From positions 265,721-329,720 of the forward strand of contig NZ_DS989812.1 in assembly GCF_000155775.1 (NCBI RefSeq): a stretch of DNA of 64,000 nt, written 5' to 3'. Made by a program: the position numbers and the translations under genes. Under the pieces are notes generated by a model that worked only from the letters and a program-made list of their open reading frames with translations, had not been told where the DNA came from and ran no database searches. Origin of the DNA: Glaciecola sp. HTCC2999 (lineage in GTDB: Bacteria; Pseudomonadota; Gammaproteobacteria; Enterobacterales; Alteromonadaceae). Below, one piece after another: positions 30,058 through 41,927 of this stretch (within the stretch, counting starts at the first letter, position 1; every line of letters starts with the position of its first letter).

Positions 30058-30691
30058 CAAAACCTTCTTTAAACTCTATTTGTTGAACACCAATTAAGGT
30101 GCAAAAATGGGTGACAATATCTTTACTCGCGATGGCTAAATCGGCAATGCCACCAAGTCGAGCACTATCTGTCATTTCTAGCCCTGCATAACCACATGGA
30201 TTGATATGGCTAAAAGGTGATAAATCCATATTAACATTTAATGCTAATCCATGAAATGAACAACCTTTACGAATGCGTAATCCGATGGAACATATTTTTT
30301 GCTCATTGACATAAACACCTGGGGCGTCTTTTTTTGGATATGCTTGAATACCACTGCCAGCAAGGTGCGCTACAATACACTCTTCTAGTGCAGTGACTAA
30401 TTGGCGTACTCCTAACTTCAAACGCTTGATGTTCAATAATACATACATCATTTGTTGACCAGGGCCGTGATAGGTAATTTGACCCCCTCGGTCAACTTTG
30501 ACTACTGGAATATCATTAGGGTTAAGTAAGTGTTCAGGCTTACCTGCTTGACCTTGAGTATAAACAGGGAAGTGTTCGACCAACCAAATTTCATCCGTTG
30601 TATCTGCATCACGCGCATCGGTGAATTGATGCATTGCTTCCCAAATGGGTTCATATGCTTGCTGATGAAGTTGTCGAACTATCACAGTCAT
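30050..30691 (-). CDS. lipB: Octanoyl-[acyl-carrier-protein]:protein octanoyltransferase
   Basis: Transfers octanoyl from ACP to lipoyl domains, the substrate for LipA. The 213-residue protein has the [12 protein letters not shown] motif near residue 70, the catalytic Lys in [11 protein letters not shown] and the catalytic Cys in INPCGYAG. It starts directly at the end of ybeD (one-base overlap) and overlaps lipA by eight bases, so the three genes are likely one translation-coupled unit. Confidence 0.96.
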   Translation of the reverse strand: MTVIVRQLHQQAYEPIWEAMHQFTDARDADTTDEIWLVEHFPVYTQGQAGKPEHLLNPNDIPVVKVDRGGQITYHGPGQQMMYVLLNIKRLKLGVRQLVTALEECIVAHLAGSGIQAYPKKDAPGVYVNEQKICSIGLRIRKGCSFHGLALNVNMDLSPFSHINPCGYAGLEMTDSARLGGIADLAIASKDIVTHFCTLIGVQQIEFKEGFDE

Positions 30692-30954
30692 TAGATCACA
30701 ACACGCACAAGATCTAAGGCTGATAATTCAGTATAAATGGTTTCCATATGAGTTTTTGACGTCACTTTTACACTGATTGAAAGGGCATGATAATTGCCTT
30801 TACTACTCGGCTTGACTGACGGTGAATAGTCACCAGGTGCATGAATTTGTAAACACGCAATCACATCGTTTGGAAGTTGATCGTCTGCCACACCTAAAAC
30901 TTTAAATGTTTGAAAACAAGGAAACTCTAATAATTCATCAAAATGCGTATCCAT
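30691..30954 (-). CDS. ybeD: YbeD family protein (DUF493)
   Basis: 87-residue protein, the same length as E. coli YbeD. It is a small ACT-like-fold protein of unknown function that is consistently found between dacA and lipB. It contains [13 protein letters not shown] at the start and FKVLGVA. The ATG at 30954 is chosen for length and because AGGTGG lies just upstream; a start at 30984 would run into the dacA terminator. Confidence 0.93.
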   Translation of the reverse strand: MDTHFDELLEFPCFQTFKVLGVADDQLPNDVIACLQIHAPGDYSPSVKPSSKGNYHALSISVKVTSKTHMETIYTELSALDLVRVVI

Positions 30955-30985
30955 CAAACCACCTGTAGATAAAAGTAATACCAAT

Positions 30986-31022
30986 AAAAAACGGCCTGAT
31001 TATACACTCAGACCGTTTTTTT
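30986..31022 (-). terminator. Terminator after dacA
   Basis: Hairpin ACGGCCTGA/TCAGACCGT with one mismatch, flanked by A-run and T-run on both sides. On the minus strand it ends in six T just after dacA. It separates dacA from ybeD-lipB-lipA, although its flanks allow function both ways. Confidence 0.85.
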
Positions 31023-31039
31023 GCTAGATTATGTGATGT

Positions 31040-32197
31040 TTAATTCGAGCTTTCATCACTAAACTGTAAACGAAAGTAATCAAGTGCTTTATCAAACATG
31101 CCGCCTTCATTAACATCTTGTAATGCTACTAACGGATAGTCAGCAATCGTCTCATTATCTATTTCTAAACTGAGTACACCGACGACTTCGCCTTTTTTGA
31201 GTGGTGCTTCTAAGTGACGGTCAATAATGTAGTTTGCTTTGAGGTTTTTAGCTTGCCCTCTGGGGATCGTCAAAGAGACATCTTGTGTGATCCCTAAATC
31301 AATTGTCTTACGATCTCCCATATAGATACGATGGGCAACAAAACTATGTCCTGCTTGGTACGGAGATATAGATTCGAAGAACCTAAAGCCATAGCGTAAT
31401 AATTTTTTATTTTCAACTTTTCGTGCTCGCTCTGAATCTGTACCCATGACGACTGATACTAGTCGCATGTCACCTTGAGTGGCAGAAGTGATTAAGCTAT
31501 AACCAGCGTCTGAAGTATGGCCCGTTTTAATGCCATCGACACTCAATGCTTTATCCCATAATAGGCTATTACGGTTATATTGGCGGATATTGTTATAGGT
31601 GAATTCTTTTTTGCTGTATAGTTCGTATTCTTCTGGATTATCTTTAATCAAAGCACGAGATAACACTGCCATATCACGAGGTGAAGTGAAGTGTTGACTA
31701 TCATGTAAGCCATGTGCGTTGACGAAGTTAGTTGCCGTCATACCTAATTTAGCAGCATGAGCGTTCATCATTGATGCAAATGCTTCTTCAGATCCTGCAA
31801 TGTGTTCAGCCATTGCGACACACGCATCATTACCTGACTGAACGACAATACCATGCATCAAATCTGACACACTGACTCTAGTGCCCACTTCAATGAACAT
31901 TTTAGATGAATCAGGGAAGTTCTTTGCCCAAGCATTTTCCGAGATAATCACCTCGTCAGTCAGTGCAATATTTCCTGCTTGAAGCTCTTGGCCAATAACA
32001 TACATCGTCATGATTTTGGTAAGTGATGCGGGTGCAAGTTGCATATCTGCATTTTGTTCGGCAATAACATCCCCGGTATTGGCGTCAAGCAGAATATATC
32101 CTTTCGCTGCGACACTTGGAGCAGGGGGAATAATTACGACAGCTTGCGCAACAAAGGAAAAACAAATAAAGGACCACACGATAAGCAGTTTTTGCAT
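31040..32197 (-). CDS. dacA: D-alanyl-D-alanine carboxypeptidase, PBP5/6 type
   Basis: Removes the terminal D-alanine of peptidoglycan stem peptides in the periplasm. The 385-residue protein has a signal peptide (residues 1-19), the SxxK motif with Ser58 and Lys61 (SLTK), SGN at 121-123 and KTG at 224-226. A C-terminal beta-rich domain and an amphipathic tail (ALDYFRLQF) for membrane association follow. It sits downstream of rlpA in the conserved mrdA-mrdB-rlpA-dacA cluster, after a 168-base gap with a palindrome at 32332. Confidence 0.97.
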   Translation of the reverse strand: MQKLLIVWSFICFSFVAQAVVIIPPAPSVAAKGYILLDANTGDVIAEQNADMQLAPASLTKIMTMYVIGQELQAGNIALTDEVIISENAWAKNFPDSSKMFIEVGTRVSVSDLMHGIVVQSGNDACVAMAEHIAGSEEAFASMMNAHAAKLGMTATNFVNAHGLHDSQHFTSPRDMAVLSRALIKDNPEEYELYSKKEFTYNNIRQYNRNSLLWDKALSVDGIKTGHTSDAGYSLITSATQGDMRLVSVVMGTDSERARKVENKKLLRYGFRFFESISPYQAGHSFVAHRIYMGDRKTIDLGITQDVSLTIPRGQAKNLKANYIIDRHLEAPLKKGEVVGVLSLEIDNETIADYPLVALQDVNEGGMFDKALDYFRLQFSDESSN

Positions 32198-32331
32198 ACA
32201 ACACCTAGAGCTTAATAATAATTATTGTGAATTATAATACCATTTTAACTGCGTGTATGACTATGCCAGTGCTAAAAAGTTTCAAATATTCTTACTAATA
32301 TGTCTTTGCAGGTATTAGTGCAAAAGATGAC

Positions 32332-32349
32332 TAGCTACAGGTGTAGCTA
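32332..32349. repeat. 18-base palindrome downstream of rlpA
   Basis: TAGCTACA-GG-TGTAGCTA is a near-perfect palindrome with eight-base arms. It lies 17 bases past the rlpA stop, inside the 168-base rlpA-dacA gap. A second, six-base inverted repeat (TTTGCA/TGCAAA) follows on the dacA side. Neither has a clear T-run; the role (terminator, operator or RNA end) is open. Confidence 0.5.
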
Positions 32350-32365
32350 CGGGGGTAACTAAGGT

Positions 32366-33223
32366 TTAACTACGGATGTAAATAAATGCTTCATTATATC
32401 CACTTCCTTTGACATCGAGAATTAATGCATCAGCTAGGGTACGATTTTTAATGGGACCAATTAATGTTCTATATATAGCTTGAGTCTTACTCACAGTGGT
32501 AGGGTGTTGGTACATGATATTGGCAGCTTGTGCCAAAGACTGAGCTTTAGTTTGGTCACTAAATGCAGCAATTTGAATAAATATTTGCGGAGTGACTGTT
32601 GGTGCTGGAAGTGCTGGTTTGATATTAATCGGGCTGGGATCTAGAAATTGGGATAATGGAATAGCAGGATTATTCGCGATAGTCACCATATTGTTTTCAT
32701 CAACATGAATCACTTCAATCTTAACAGGTGCAGTGCCAGTAGTTAAGTAATCCAGTTCTTTCGCCGCAGCAAAGGATAAATCGATAATGCGATTTGAGTG
32801 AAAGGGGCCACGATCATTTACCCTAACAATTAATTGTTTGCCATTGTCAGTATTAGTTACTCGCACATAGGAGGGTAAAGGTAAGGTGGTATGAGCCGCG
32901 GTAAATTCATACATATCAAAGACTTCACCATTAGAGGTTAAGTGACCATGAAATTTTTGACCATACCAAGAAGCGATACCCGTTTGAACGATCCCTTTAC
33001 CCGATAAAACCGGCTGATAGTCAGTGCCATTAATAGTATATGGGCGCATGTTGGCTAAACGGTAAGGCTCATGCTTAGGAATAATGATACTGGGTTCATG
33101 GTCAGGGATTAATATTATTGGTGCAGAATCAACCTTCATGCTGTATCGATTTGAGGAACTTGAAGCACAGCTCATAACCAATACACAGGTAATGAATAAG
33201 CATAATGACTGATAAGCTTTCAT
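32366..33223 (-). CDS. rlpA: RlpA family septal-ring lipoprotein
   Basis: 285-residue lipoprotein with lipobox VMSC (Cys19). A double-psi beta-barrel domain covers about residues 80-175: GIASWYG, the catalytic-type Asp in VNDRGPF, and RIIDLSFAAAKEL. A C-terminal SPOR domain (about residues 205-285, starting FIQIAAFS) should bind denuded glycan strands. In Pseudomonas RlpA is a lytic transglycosylase acting at division sites; activity here is inferred from the retained Asp. Its start overlaps the mrdB end by four bases. Confidence 0.93.
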   Translation of the reverse strand: MKAYQSLCLFITCVLVMSCASSSSNRYSMKVDSAPIILIPDHEPSIIIPKHEPYRLANMRPYTINGTDYQPVLSGKGIVQTGIASWYGQKFHGHLTSNGEVFDMYEFTAAHTTLPLPSYVRVTNTDNGKQLIVRVNDRGPFHSNRIIDLSFAAAKELDYLTTGTAPVKIEVIHVDENNMVTIANNPAIPLSQFLDPSPINIKPALPAPTVTPQIFIQIAAFSDQTKAQSLAQAANIMYQHPTTVSKTQAIYRTLIGPIKNRTLADALILDVKGSGYNEAFIYIRS

Positions 33224-34338
33224 CGAGGCATAACTCTATTTTGTGTGGCAATCGCCATTAATAAACCAAAACCAGACATTAATGTCACCATAGATGTGCC
33301 GCCATAACTCACTAATGGTAGGGGCACACCTACTACTGGAAGCAAACCAGATACCATACCAATATTAACGAAAACATAGACAAAAAAGGTGAGAGTAATG
33401 CTACCGGCTAATAATTTACTGAATAAAAACTGACTTCGAGATGCAATCACCAAGCCTCTACCCACAATAAAACCATACACTAATAACAGACCAATTACGC
33501 CTAAAAAGCCAAATTCCTCACTAAATACTGCAAAGATAAAGTCAGTATGGCGTTCAGGTAAAAACTCTAATTGCGATTGTGAGCCTTGGAGCCAACCTTT
33601 TCCAGTCCATCCGCCGGAACCAATTGCAATTTTAGACTGAATAATATGATACCCAGCACCTAACGGATCGCTTTCAGGGTTCAAAAAGGTGATGACGCGT
33701 TGCTTTTGGTAAGCCTTCATCAAAAATAGCCACATGATAGGGGTGAAACTACCTATTAATAAGGTAAATACAGATATAATCCGCCAGCTCATTCCTGCTA
33801 AAAATAGTGCAAATATACCTGAACTGGCAATTAACAAAGAAGTCCCTAAATCAGGTTGTTTAGCTATTAAGATTGTCGGTACGACCACTAATAATAATGC
33901 CGTTAATAATGTCTTTAAACTCGGTGGCATGCCAACACGACTGATATACCAAGCAACAGTCATCGGCACAAAGAGTTTCAATATTTCTGATGGTTGGAAA
34001 CGAAAAGCGCCTAAATCTAACCAACGTTGAGCACCTTTACCGGTGACACCAATTGCCAGAACTGCTATAAGTAATATGATCCCAATACCATAGACGAAAG
34101 GCGAGATATTCCGATAAAACAAGACCGGTATTTGTGCGAGCAAAAACATAGCAACTAAACCGATACCCAATCGGATGAGTTGGCGTTTAATTAATGCCAT
34201 ATCTTGTCCACTGGCAGAATATATCGTCATCAAACCAATCGCCATTAATAATAGAAGACCAGCGAGTAACCAACCGTCAATATGGATCTTGGTTAAGAAT
34301 CTGTCCCGTTGCTGAATTCCTGTTTTACTGACGGGCAT
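33220..34338 (-). CDS. mrdB: RodA, SEDS peptidoglycan glycosyltransferase of the elongasome
   Basis: Polytopic inner-membrane enzyme that polymerises lipid II during cell elongation, working with PBP2. The 372-residue protein has about ten membrane segments. Conserved SEDS regions include KPDLGTSL near residue 160, the QSKIAIGSGGWTGKGW loop near 228, LPERHTDFIF near 252 and a C-terminal PLVSYGGTS. Its start overlaps the mrdA stop by 14 bases, so translation is coupled. Confidence 0.96.
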   Translation of the reverse strand: MPVSKTGIQQRDRFLTKIHIDGWLLAGLLLLMAIGLMTIYSASGQDMALIKRQLIRLGIGLVAMFLLAQIPVLFYRNISPFVYGIGIILLIAVLAIGVTGKGAQRWLDLGAFRFQPSEILKLFVPMTVAWYISRVGMPPSLKTLLTALLLVVVPTILIAKQPDLGTSLLIASSGIFALFLAGMSWRIISVFTLLIGSFTPIMWLFLMKAYQKQRVITFLNPESDPLGAGYHIIQSKIAIGSGGWTGKGWLQGSQSQLEFLPERHTDFIFAVFSEEFGFLGVIGLLLVYGFIVGRGLVIASRSQFLFSKLLAGSITLTFFVYVFVNIGMVSGLLPVVGVPLPLVSYGGTSMVTLMSGFGLLMAIATQNRVMPR

Positions 34339-36190
34339 ACTTTTCTCCTAACCAATAATCCATCACACTGCGTGAAATAGGTGCCGCATTTGAACCACCG
34401 CCACCAGCATTTTCTAATGCAACAATCACACTAATTTGTGGAGCGTCAGAAGGCGCATAACCGAGGTACATAGCATTATCTTTTAGATAATCGGCGATAA
34501 TCAGATCATCTACGTTTTCATCTTGCCCAACCGAAAACAATTGGGCAGTACCCGTTTTCCCCGAAGAAGAGTAGGTCGCATTACGAAATGCTTTATGTGC
34601 TGTGCCGTGAGGGAGTCTAACGGTATCTTGCATAGCCTGTTTAACTAATGCCCAGTTTTCAGGTGATAAAACCTGTACTGGAGTGGCTTCGTTTAATGTT
34701 TCTGGTATGTCGATATTATCTTGTTTAATGGCGCGAAGTAATTGAGGTCTAAATCGTTGTCCATCATTAATAATAGTGTTGATGGAATCTAATAATTGCA
34801 CCGGTGTAGCTGTCCAATAGCCTTGTCCGATACCGACTGAAATAGTATCCCCAATATACCAAGGTTGATTAAATTTAGCGCGTTTCCAGCCTCGACTAGG
34901 CATATTGCCATCAGATTCTTCTAATAGATCAATGTTGGTATATTCACCGAAGCCAAATTGACTCATATATTCATAAATATTATCAATCCCTAGTTTATAC
35001 GCCATCTCATAGAAAAATGTATCACAAGAAACTTCTATAGAGCGTTTAATATCGACGATCCCGTGACCTCTTCTTAGCCAATCCCGCCAGATATGTTCAA
35101 CGTCTTTAAGTTGATAAAAGCCTTTATCTTGTATTTTTGTTTTGGCAGTAACCACTTGGTACTCTAATCCTAATAGAGCCAGGTGTGGCTTGATAAGTGA
35201 AGCGGGTGGGTATTGACCTTGTACAGCACGATTAAGTAAAGGACGATCCGGGTTTTGAATGAGGGTTGAATAATCCTTCTGAGAGATACCATTGACAAAT
35301 AAATTAGGATCGTATGAAGGATTTGAATACATGGCTAATACACCACCATCTCTAGGATCTGAAACGACGACTGAACCGCGACGTTCTAACAGCTGTGATT
35401 GGACATAAAGCTGTAACTCAATATCGATATTCAACACCAAATCTTCCCCTGCGATGGGAGCATTTTCTTCCAATACTCGCAAGGTACGACCTTTACTATC
35501 CACTTCTAACTTAGCATAGCCAACTTTACCGTGAAGTCGTTCTTCATAATAACGTTCAATGCCTTGTTTGCCGATATTTTTAGTTGCTGCATAATTAGAT
35601 TGGGCCCCCCAGCTAGCGATTAAATTTAAATCCCGTTCATTAATTTTTGAGACATACCCTAAAACATGAGTCAGGGCGCTCCCATAAGGATAAAAGCGAG
35701 ATAAACTAGCTTCAACAGAGACACCGTCGAAGAGATGTTGATGCGCGGAGAATATAGCGACCCTCTCCTCACTCATATTACTTTTCAATGTGACGGGTTG
35801 GAATCGTCGCTGTCTTTTCCTATTTCGCTCAAAACGAGCAATGTCAGTATCGGAGAGCTGTAACAGTTTTTTAAGTGCTGCTAAGGTAGTGTCTAAATTA
35901 GGGACTTCTTCAATACTAATCTCAAGGTTAAAAACAGGTTTGTTTTCGGCAATAATGGTACCGTTTCGATCATATATAATGCCTCTATTAGGGGCCACAG
36001 GGACGACTTTAATCCGGTTACCATCTGCGCGTATTTTATAATCTTCAAATTGGTCGATTTGTAATGAGAAAAGATTACTTAATATAACGAATATCAGTAA
36101 TAAACAAAAAAAGACGGCAAACAAACAACGGCGCAAAAACAAGTTAGACTCTGCACTGAAATCTCGAATGGTTTGACGCTGTTTAGCCAT
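34325..36190 (-). CDS. mrdA: Penicillin-binding protein 2, elongation transpeptidase
   Basis: Class B PBP that cross-links lateral-wall peptidoglycan with RodA. The product (about 621 residues) has one N-terminal membrane segment (CLFAVFFCLLLIFVILSNLF), a dimerisation domain with RGIIYDRNG, and a transpeptidase domain. The nucleophile Ser is in PPASLIKP, SCD lies in the second motif position, and KTGTAQ is present. The ATG at 36190 is chosen by comparison with E. coli (MKLQNSFRDYTAES); the frame extends 18 codons upstream into rlmH. It lies 14 bases after rlmH. Confidence 0.96.
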   Translation of the reverse strand: MAKQRQTIRDFSAESNLFLRRCLFAVFFCLLLIFVILSNLFSLQIDQFEDYKIRADGNRIKVVPVAPNRGIIYDRNGTIIAENKPVFNLEISIEEVPNLDTTLAALKKLLQLSDTDIARFERNRKRQRRFQPVTLKSNMSEERVAIFSAHQHLFDGVSVEASLSRFYPYGSALTHVLGYVSKINERDLNLIASWGAQSNYAATKNIGKQGIERYYEERLHGKVGYAKLEVDSKGRTLRVLEENAPIAGEDLVLNIDIELQLYVQSQLLERRGSVVVSDPRDGGVLAMYSNPSYDPNLFVNGISQKDYSTLIQNPDRPLLNRAVQGQYPPASLIKPHLALLGLEYQVVTAKTKIQDKGFYQLKDVEHIWRDWLRRGHGIVDIKRSIEVSCDTFFYEMAYKLGIDNIYEYMSQFGFGEYTNIDLLEESDGNMPSRGWKRAKFNQPWYIGDTISVGIGQGYWTATPVQLLDSINTIINDGQRFRPQLLRAIKQDNIDIPETLNEATPVQVLSPENWALVKQAMQDTVRLPHGTAHKAFRNATYSSSGKTGTAQLFSVGQDENVDDLIIADYLKDNAMYLGYAPSDAPQISVIVALENAGGGGSNAAPISRSVMDYWLGEKYARQ

Positions 36191-36204
36191 GCAGTACTGC
36201 TCAA

Positions 36205-36675
36205 TTATTCGCGGTGATAAGGATGGTTTTGAGTGATTGACCACGCTCGATATAAGCTTTCAACCACAATTATTCTGACTAATGGGTGGGGGAGTGTCAA
36301 TGGTGAAAGTGACCAGCGTTGTTCTGCTTTAGCAAGACAAGCTGGCGCTAATCCTTCAGGTCCGCCAATGAGTAAGCTGATATCACGCCCATCCATTTTC
36401 CAGTGATCTATTTGCTTAGCTAGAGTTGGGGAATCCCATGGTTTACCCAAGACTTCTAAAGTGACGACTTTGTCATGTTTACCAATCGCTTGTAAGGTAA
36501 GTTCACCTTCTTTTTCAAGAATTCGTGCAACATCAGCGTTCTTACCTCTTTTACCTGCTGGTATTTGCACAAATTTAACGGGCATATCGCTAGGAAAGCG
36601 TTTTAAGAAGTGTGCGCAACCTGTTTCCACCCATTCTGGCATTTTGGTGCCCACGGCGATAATTTGGATGCGCAT
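36205..36675 (-). CDS. rlmH: 23S rRNA (pseudouridine-1915-N3)-methyltransferase RlmH
   Basis: SPOUT-family enzyme methylating pseudouridine 1915 in helix 69 of 23S rRNA. The 156-residue protein has [16 protein letters not shown] at the start, the SAM-binding [11 protein letters not shown] and a C-terminal knot with [20 protein letters not shown], ending in HPYHRE. It lies nine bases after rsfS and directly before mrdA, the standard order. Confidence 0.97.
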   Translation of the reverse strand: MRIQIIAVGTKMPEWVETGCAHFLKRFPSDMPVKFVQIPAGKRGKNADVARILEKEGELTLQAIGKHDKVVTLEVLGKPWDSPTLAKQIDHWKMDGRDISLLIGGPEGLAPACLAKAEQRWSLSPLTLPHPLVRIIVVESLYRAWSITQNHPYHRE

Positions 36676-36684
36676 AAGATTTGA

Positions 36685-37020
36685 TTAAGACCAGAGTTTT
36701 TCTAATTGATAAAAATCACGAGTTTCATCTTGCATCACATGCACGACAACCTCACCTAGATCAACTAATACCCATTCACCGGTTTCTTGACCTTCTATAC
36801 TCAATGGCGGCAATCCAGCTCGTTTCATTTCAATGACAACATTCTCGGCGATAGAACGAACATGGCGCTTCGAATTACCCGAACACACTAACATGGTATC
36901 AGTGACTGTTGATTTACCTTCGACGTTAATATCGATGATATCGCGGCCTTTCATGTCTTCAATTTTATCAATGACGAATTTTTTTAAACTATCGTGGTCC
37001 AATTTTGCCTCAATCTTCAT
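36685..37020 (-). CDS. rsfS: Ribosomal silencing factor RsfS (YbeB)
   Basis: Binds ribosomal protein uL14 and blocks subunit joining when nutrients are scarce. The 111-residue protein has the family segments DIIDINVEGKSTVTDTMLVCSG-type strand (about residues 29-48), RHVRSIAENV and EGQETGEWVLVDLGEVVVHVM. It overlaps the end of nadD by 11 bases, the usual arrangement. Confidence 0.96.
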   Translation of the reverse strand: MKIEAKLDHDSLKKFVIDKIEDMKGRDIIDINVEGKSTVTDTMLVCSGNSKRHVRSIAENVVIEMKRAGLPPLSIEGQETGEWVLVDLGEVVVHVMQDETRDFYQLEKLWS

Positions 37021-37642
37021 ATAAATTATGTTCTCTTATATAGTTTAACACGCTTGGAATAATTAATTGACTTTCTCTGCTATGATTTTGTAAATCTTTG
37101 CGACACTGGGTCGAAGAAATGTTCACTTTAGGTAAGTCTACATGAGTAATTCGTCCAGTTTGATAAGTAATTGGCCCATTTTTTTGAGTGGTGGTATTTT
37201 GCACAATATGTTGAGGCAATTGATGAGGAATTTGTTTCGATATCGTGCGCGGTAAGACAATCAAGTGACATAAACTCAAAATGCTATCAAGTTGATACCA
37301 TTTGGGTAAAGTAATGTAACTATCATAACCAATAATAAAAAACACCTGATAATGACGAGCAAAATGGGTCAGTGTATTCACCGTATAACTTGGTTGAGTT
37401 TGATGTAATTCATAATCGTCGATGCATAAGTTAGGATGCTCTGAGATACATAATTCAAGCATGTTAAGACGATGATGATTTGCAACGGGAGGAGTATCAA
37501 CCTTCAAGGGAGATATTGCGTTAGGTAACAGGGTTATAGTATCAATTTGATATTGAGATTGCAGATCGAGTAATAAATTAATATGACCTTGATGTGGTGG
37601 GTTGAAGCTCCCTCCAAATAAATAAATTGGCGTTTTATTCAT
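37010..37642 (-). CDS. nadD: Nicotinate-nucleotide adenylyltransferase
   Basis: Forms deamido-NAD from nicotinate mononucleotide and ATP in NAD biosynthesis. The 210-residue protein has the nucleotidyltransferase motif GGSFNPPHQGH at residues 10-20 and the ISSTQCRK motif near residue 175, equivalent to the family ISSTxxR. The start overlaps the end of holA by eight bases. Confidence 0.95.
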   Translation of the reverse strand: MNKTPIYLFGGSFNPPHQGHINLLLDLQSQYQIDTITLLPNAISPLKVDTPPVANHHRLNMLELCISEHPNLCIDDYELHQTQPSYTVNTLTHFARHYQVFFIIGYDSYITLPKWYQLDSILSLCHLIVLPRTISKQIPHQLPQHIVQNTTTQKNGPITYQTGRITHVDLPKVNISSTQCRKDLQNHSRESQLIIPSVLNYIREHNLYED

Positions 37643-38664
37643 ACGCTAATGGAAATCCTGATACGGCATATGGAGTAAACAACAAACATAAGTGACACAA
37701 AATCACAAAAGGTCTAACGGGTGTCGTGTTTTTAAATTGAAAATCCGCTTCTTTTAGCGCATCACGAATGTCATTAAAACGTTGCGGGGTCAATTCATTC
37801 ACCAATTTGGTATAGAGTCCTTGTTTGTTACCCCACACTCGTAAAGCAGACCAATTAATGCGTTGACAGGTTCGCTGGAGCTGATCAATTTGATACAAGG
37901 TCTCCCATTCTTTAATTAACGCCCAAATGACAATATTCGGCTCCAATCCTTCACTCTCTAAACGGTATAAGAGTTTTACTAGACGTTGTGCATCACCACT
38001 GAGCATAGTGTCGATAAGTTGATACACTGTAAAACGTGATGTGTTCAACCACAGCAGCCTTAGTTTGAGTAATATCTAGTGTCTGACCAGCATATAGTAA
38101 ACCCAGTTTATCGATTTCTTGTTTAGCCGCTAGCATATTTCCTTCACATGCATCAGCAATAAACGTGACACAGTCGGGGGTAGTATGAATGGGGATAGCG
38201 GTAAGTAATTGAGAGATCCATTGCTCTAAATCACGACCTTCTAAGGCATAACAAGGAATAAACCAACCTGCTTGTGACAGCGTTTTAAACCATTTAGTGT
38301 TTTGTACATCTTTACCAATGCGTGGGCCGTGAATGACAAGCAATACATCGGGTGACGCATTCGCTACTATGTCTAATAATGTTTTACTGCCTTCTTTGCC
38401 TGGTTTACCGGTGGGTAGATGTAATTCAATTAACTGTTTATCGCTAAACAGTGACATGGTTTGGGTTGCGTCAATGAGGGTTGACCATTCAAAATCACCA
38501 TCAACGGTCAAACTTTGGCGTTCTTCAAAACCGTTTTGTTTAGCTGTATTTCTAACGGTATCTAATGCTTCAATAGTTTGTTGAGGTTCATCACCAAAAA
38601 TAAGAATAAAAGGGACTAAACCTTGTTGGCATTGTGAGGCAAGTTGATGTTGGCGCAATTGCAT
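37635..38664 (-). pseudogene. holA: DNA polymerase III subunit delta, interrupted by a single-base frameshift
   Basis: The delta subunit opens the beta clamp in the clamp-loader complex and is essential in E. coli. The reading frame starting at 38664 covers the N-terminal two thirds (FGDEPQQ near residue 24, ALEGRDLEQWI). It leaves the HolA frame near 38037-38048 and soon ends. The last third (RFTVYQLIDTMLSGDAQRLVKLL onward) continues intact in the next frame. The 1030-base span minus one base gives 342 codons plus stop, close to the E. coli length of 343, so one extra base, probably the A of CACATCACG, is present. Since the gene is normally essential, a sequencing or assembly error is more likely than true loss. 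Confidence 0.88.
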
Positions 38665-38666
38665 GG

Positions 38667-39167
38667 TTATAGACCTAACTGCTGTGTGATATTGGCAGGT
38701 AGTCGCTGATATATAGTACGAGCGGCCTCTTGTCTTAATTCGCTTAGCACTAAATTTAACTCTCGAGTTTTCGCTAACACTTGCCGCGGATCATCTTGGT
38801 ATTCTCGGGTTAGAACAAACTGATAGGATACCGGTGGATTATCACCTAAGCTAAGCGCATAGCGAACATTGTAAATCAATTCATACTCAGCCACTTGGCC
38901 AGTAGAGAATACCGAAAGTAATCTACGTTCGATGTTTTCAGGTTGCAACACCATTGTGTTTTGGATTTGGCCATTAAGAGAATCAGCCATCCCTTGTTTC
39001 TCTAGTAGTTGCTGCATGGTCTGATGTAAATCAGAATACTGAGGAGTAGATTCTAATGTTAAATGAGAGAGTAAACTCTGCGGGATCTGTTGACCACGCA
39101 GAGTAAAACCACACGCACTGAGCAACGCCATTATACAAATGAGTAAGACAATACGAGTGTTCCGCAT
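38667..39167 (-). CDS. lptE: LPS-assembly lipoprotein LptE
   Basis: Outer-membrane lipoprotein plugging the LptD barrel for LPS export. The 166-residue protein has a lipoprotein signal (LLSAC, Cys19) followed by the typical GFTLRG. The ATG at 39167 is chosen because AAGGA lies seven bases upstream; an earlier in-frame start would spoil the signal peptide. It sits between leuS and holA, its standard place. Confidence 0.94.
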   Translation of the reverse strand: MRNTRIVLLICIMALLSACGFTLRGQQIPQSLLSHLTLESTPQYSDLHQTMQQLLEKQGMADSLNGQIQNTMVLQPENIERRLLSVFSTGQVAEYELIYNVRYALSLGDNPPVSYQFVLTREYQDDPRQVLAKTRELNLVLSELRQEAARTIYQRLPANITQQLGL

Positions 39168-39177
39168 AATGTAGTCC

Positions 39178-41787
<2,610 letters not shown>

Positions 41788-41927
41788 TCAATCTTTTAGC
41801 CCTATAGAATACCTTAGCTATGGACGTAAGGCTATGCTCGATAAGGAATTTTTATGCGACTATTAGCTGCATACTGTGTAGACTTAGCATTAATAAAACA
41901 AAATATGTATTAGGTAAACTTCTCCTT

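Noticed and set aside
37635-38664. Programmed frameshifting in holA.
   Set aside because: No slippery heptamer or downstream structure was seen at 38037-38048, and the known clamp-loader example is dnaX, not holA.
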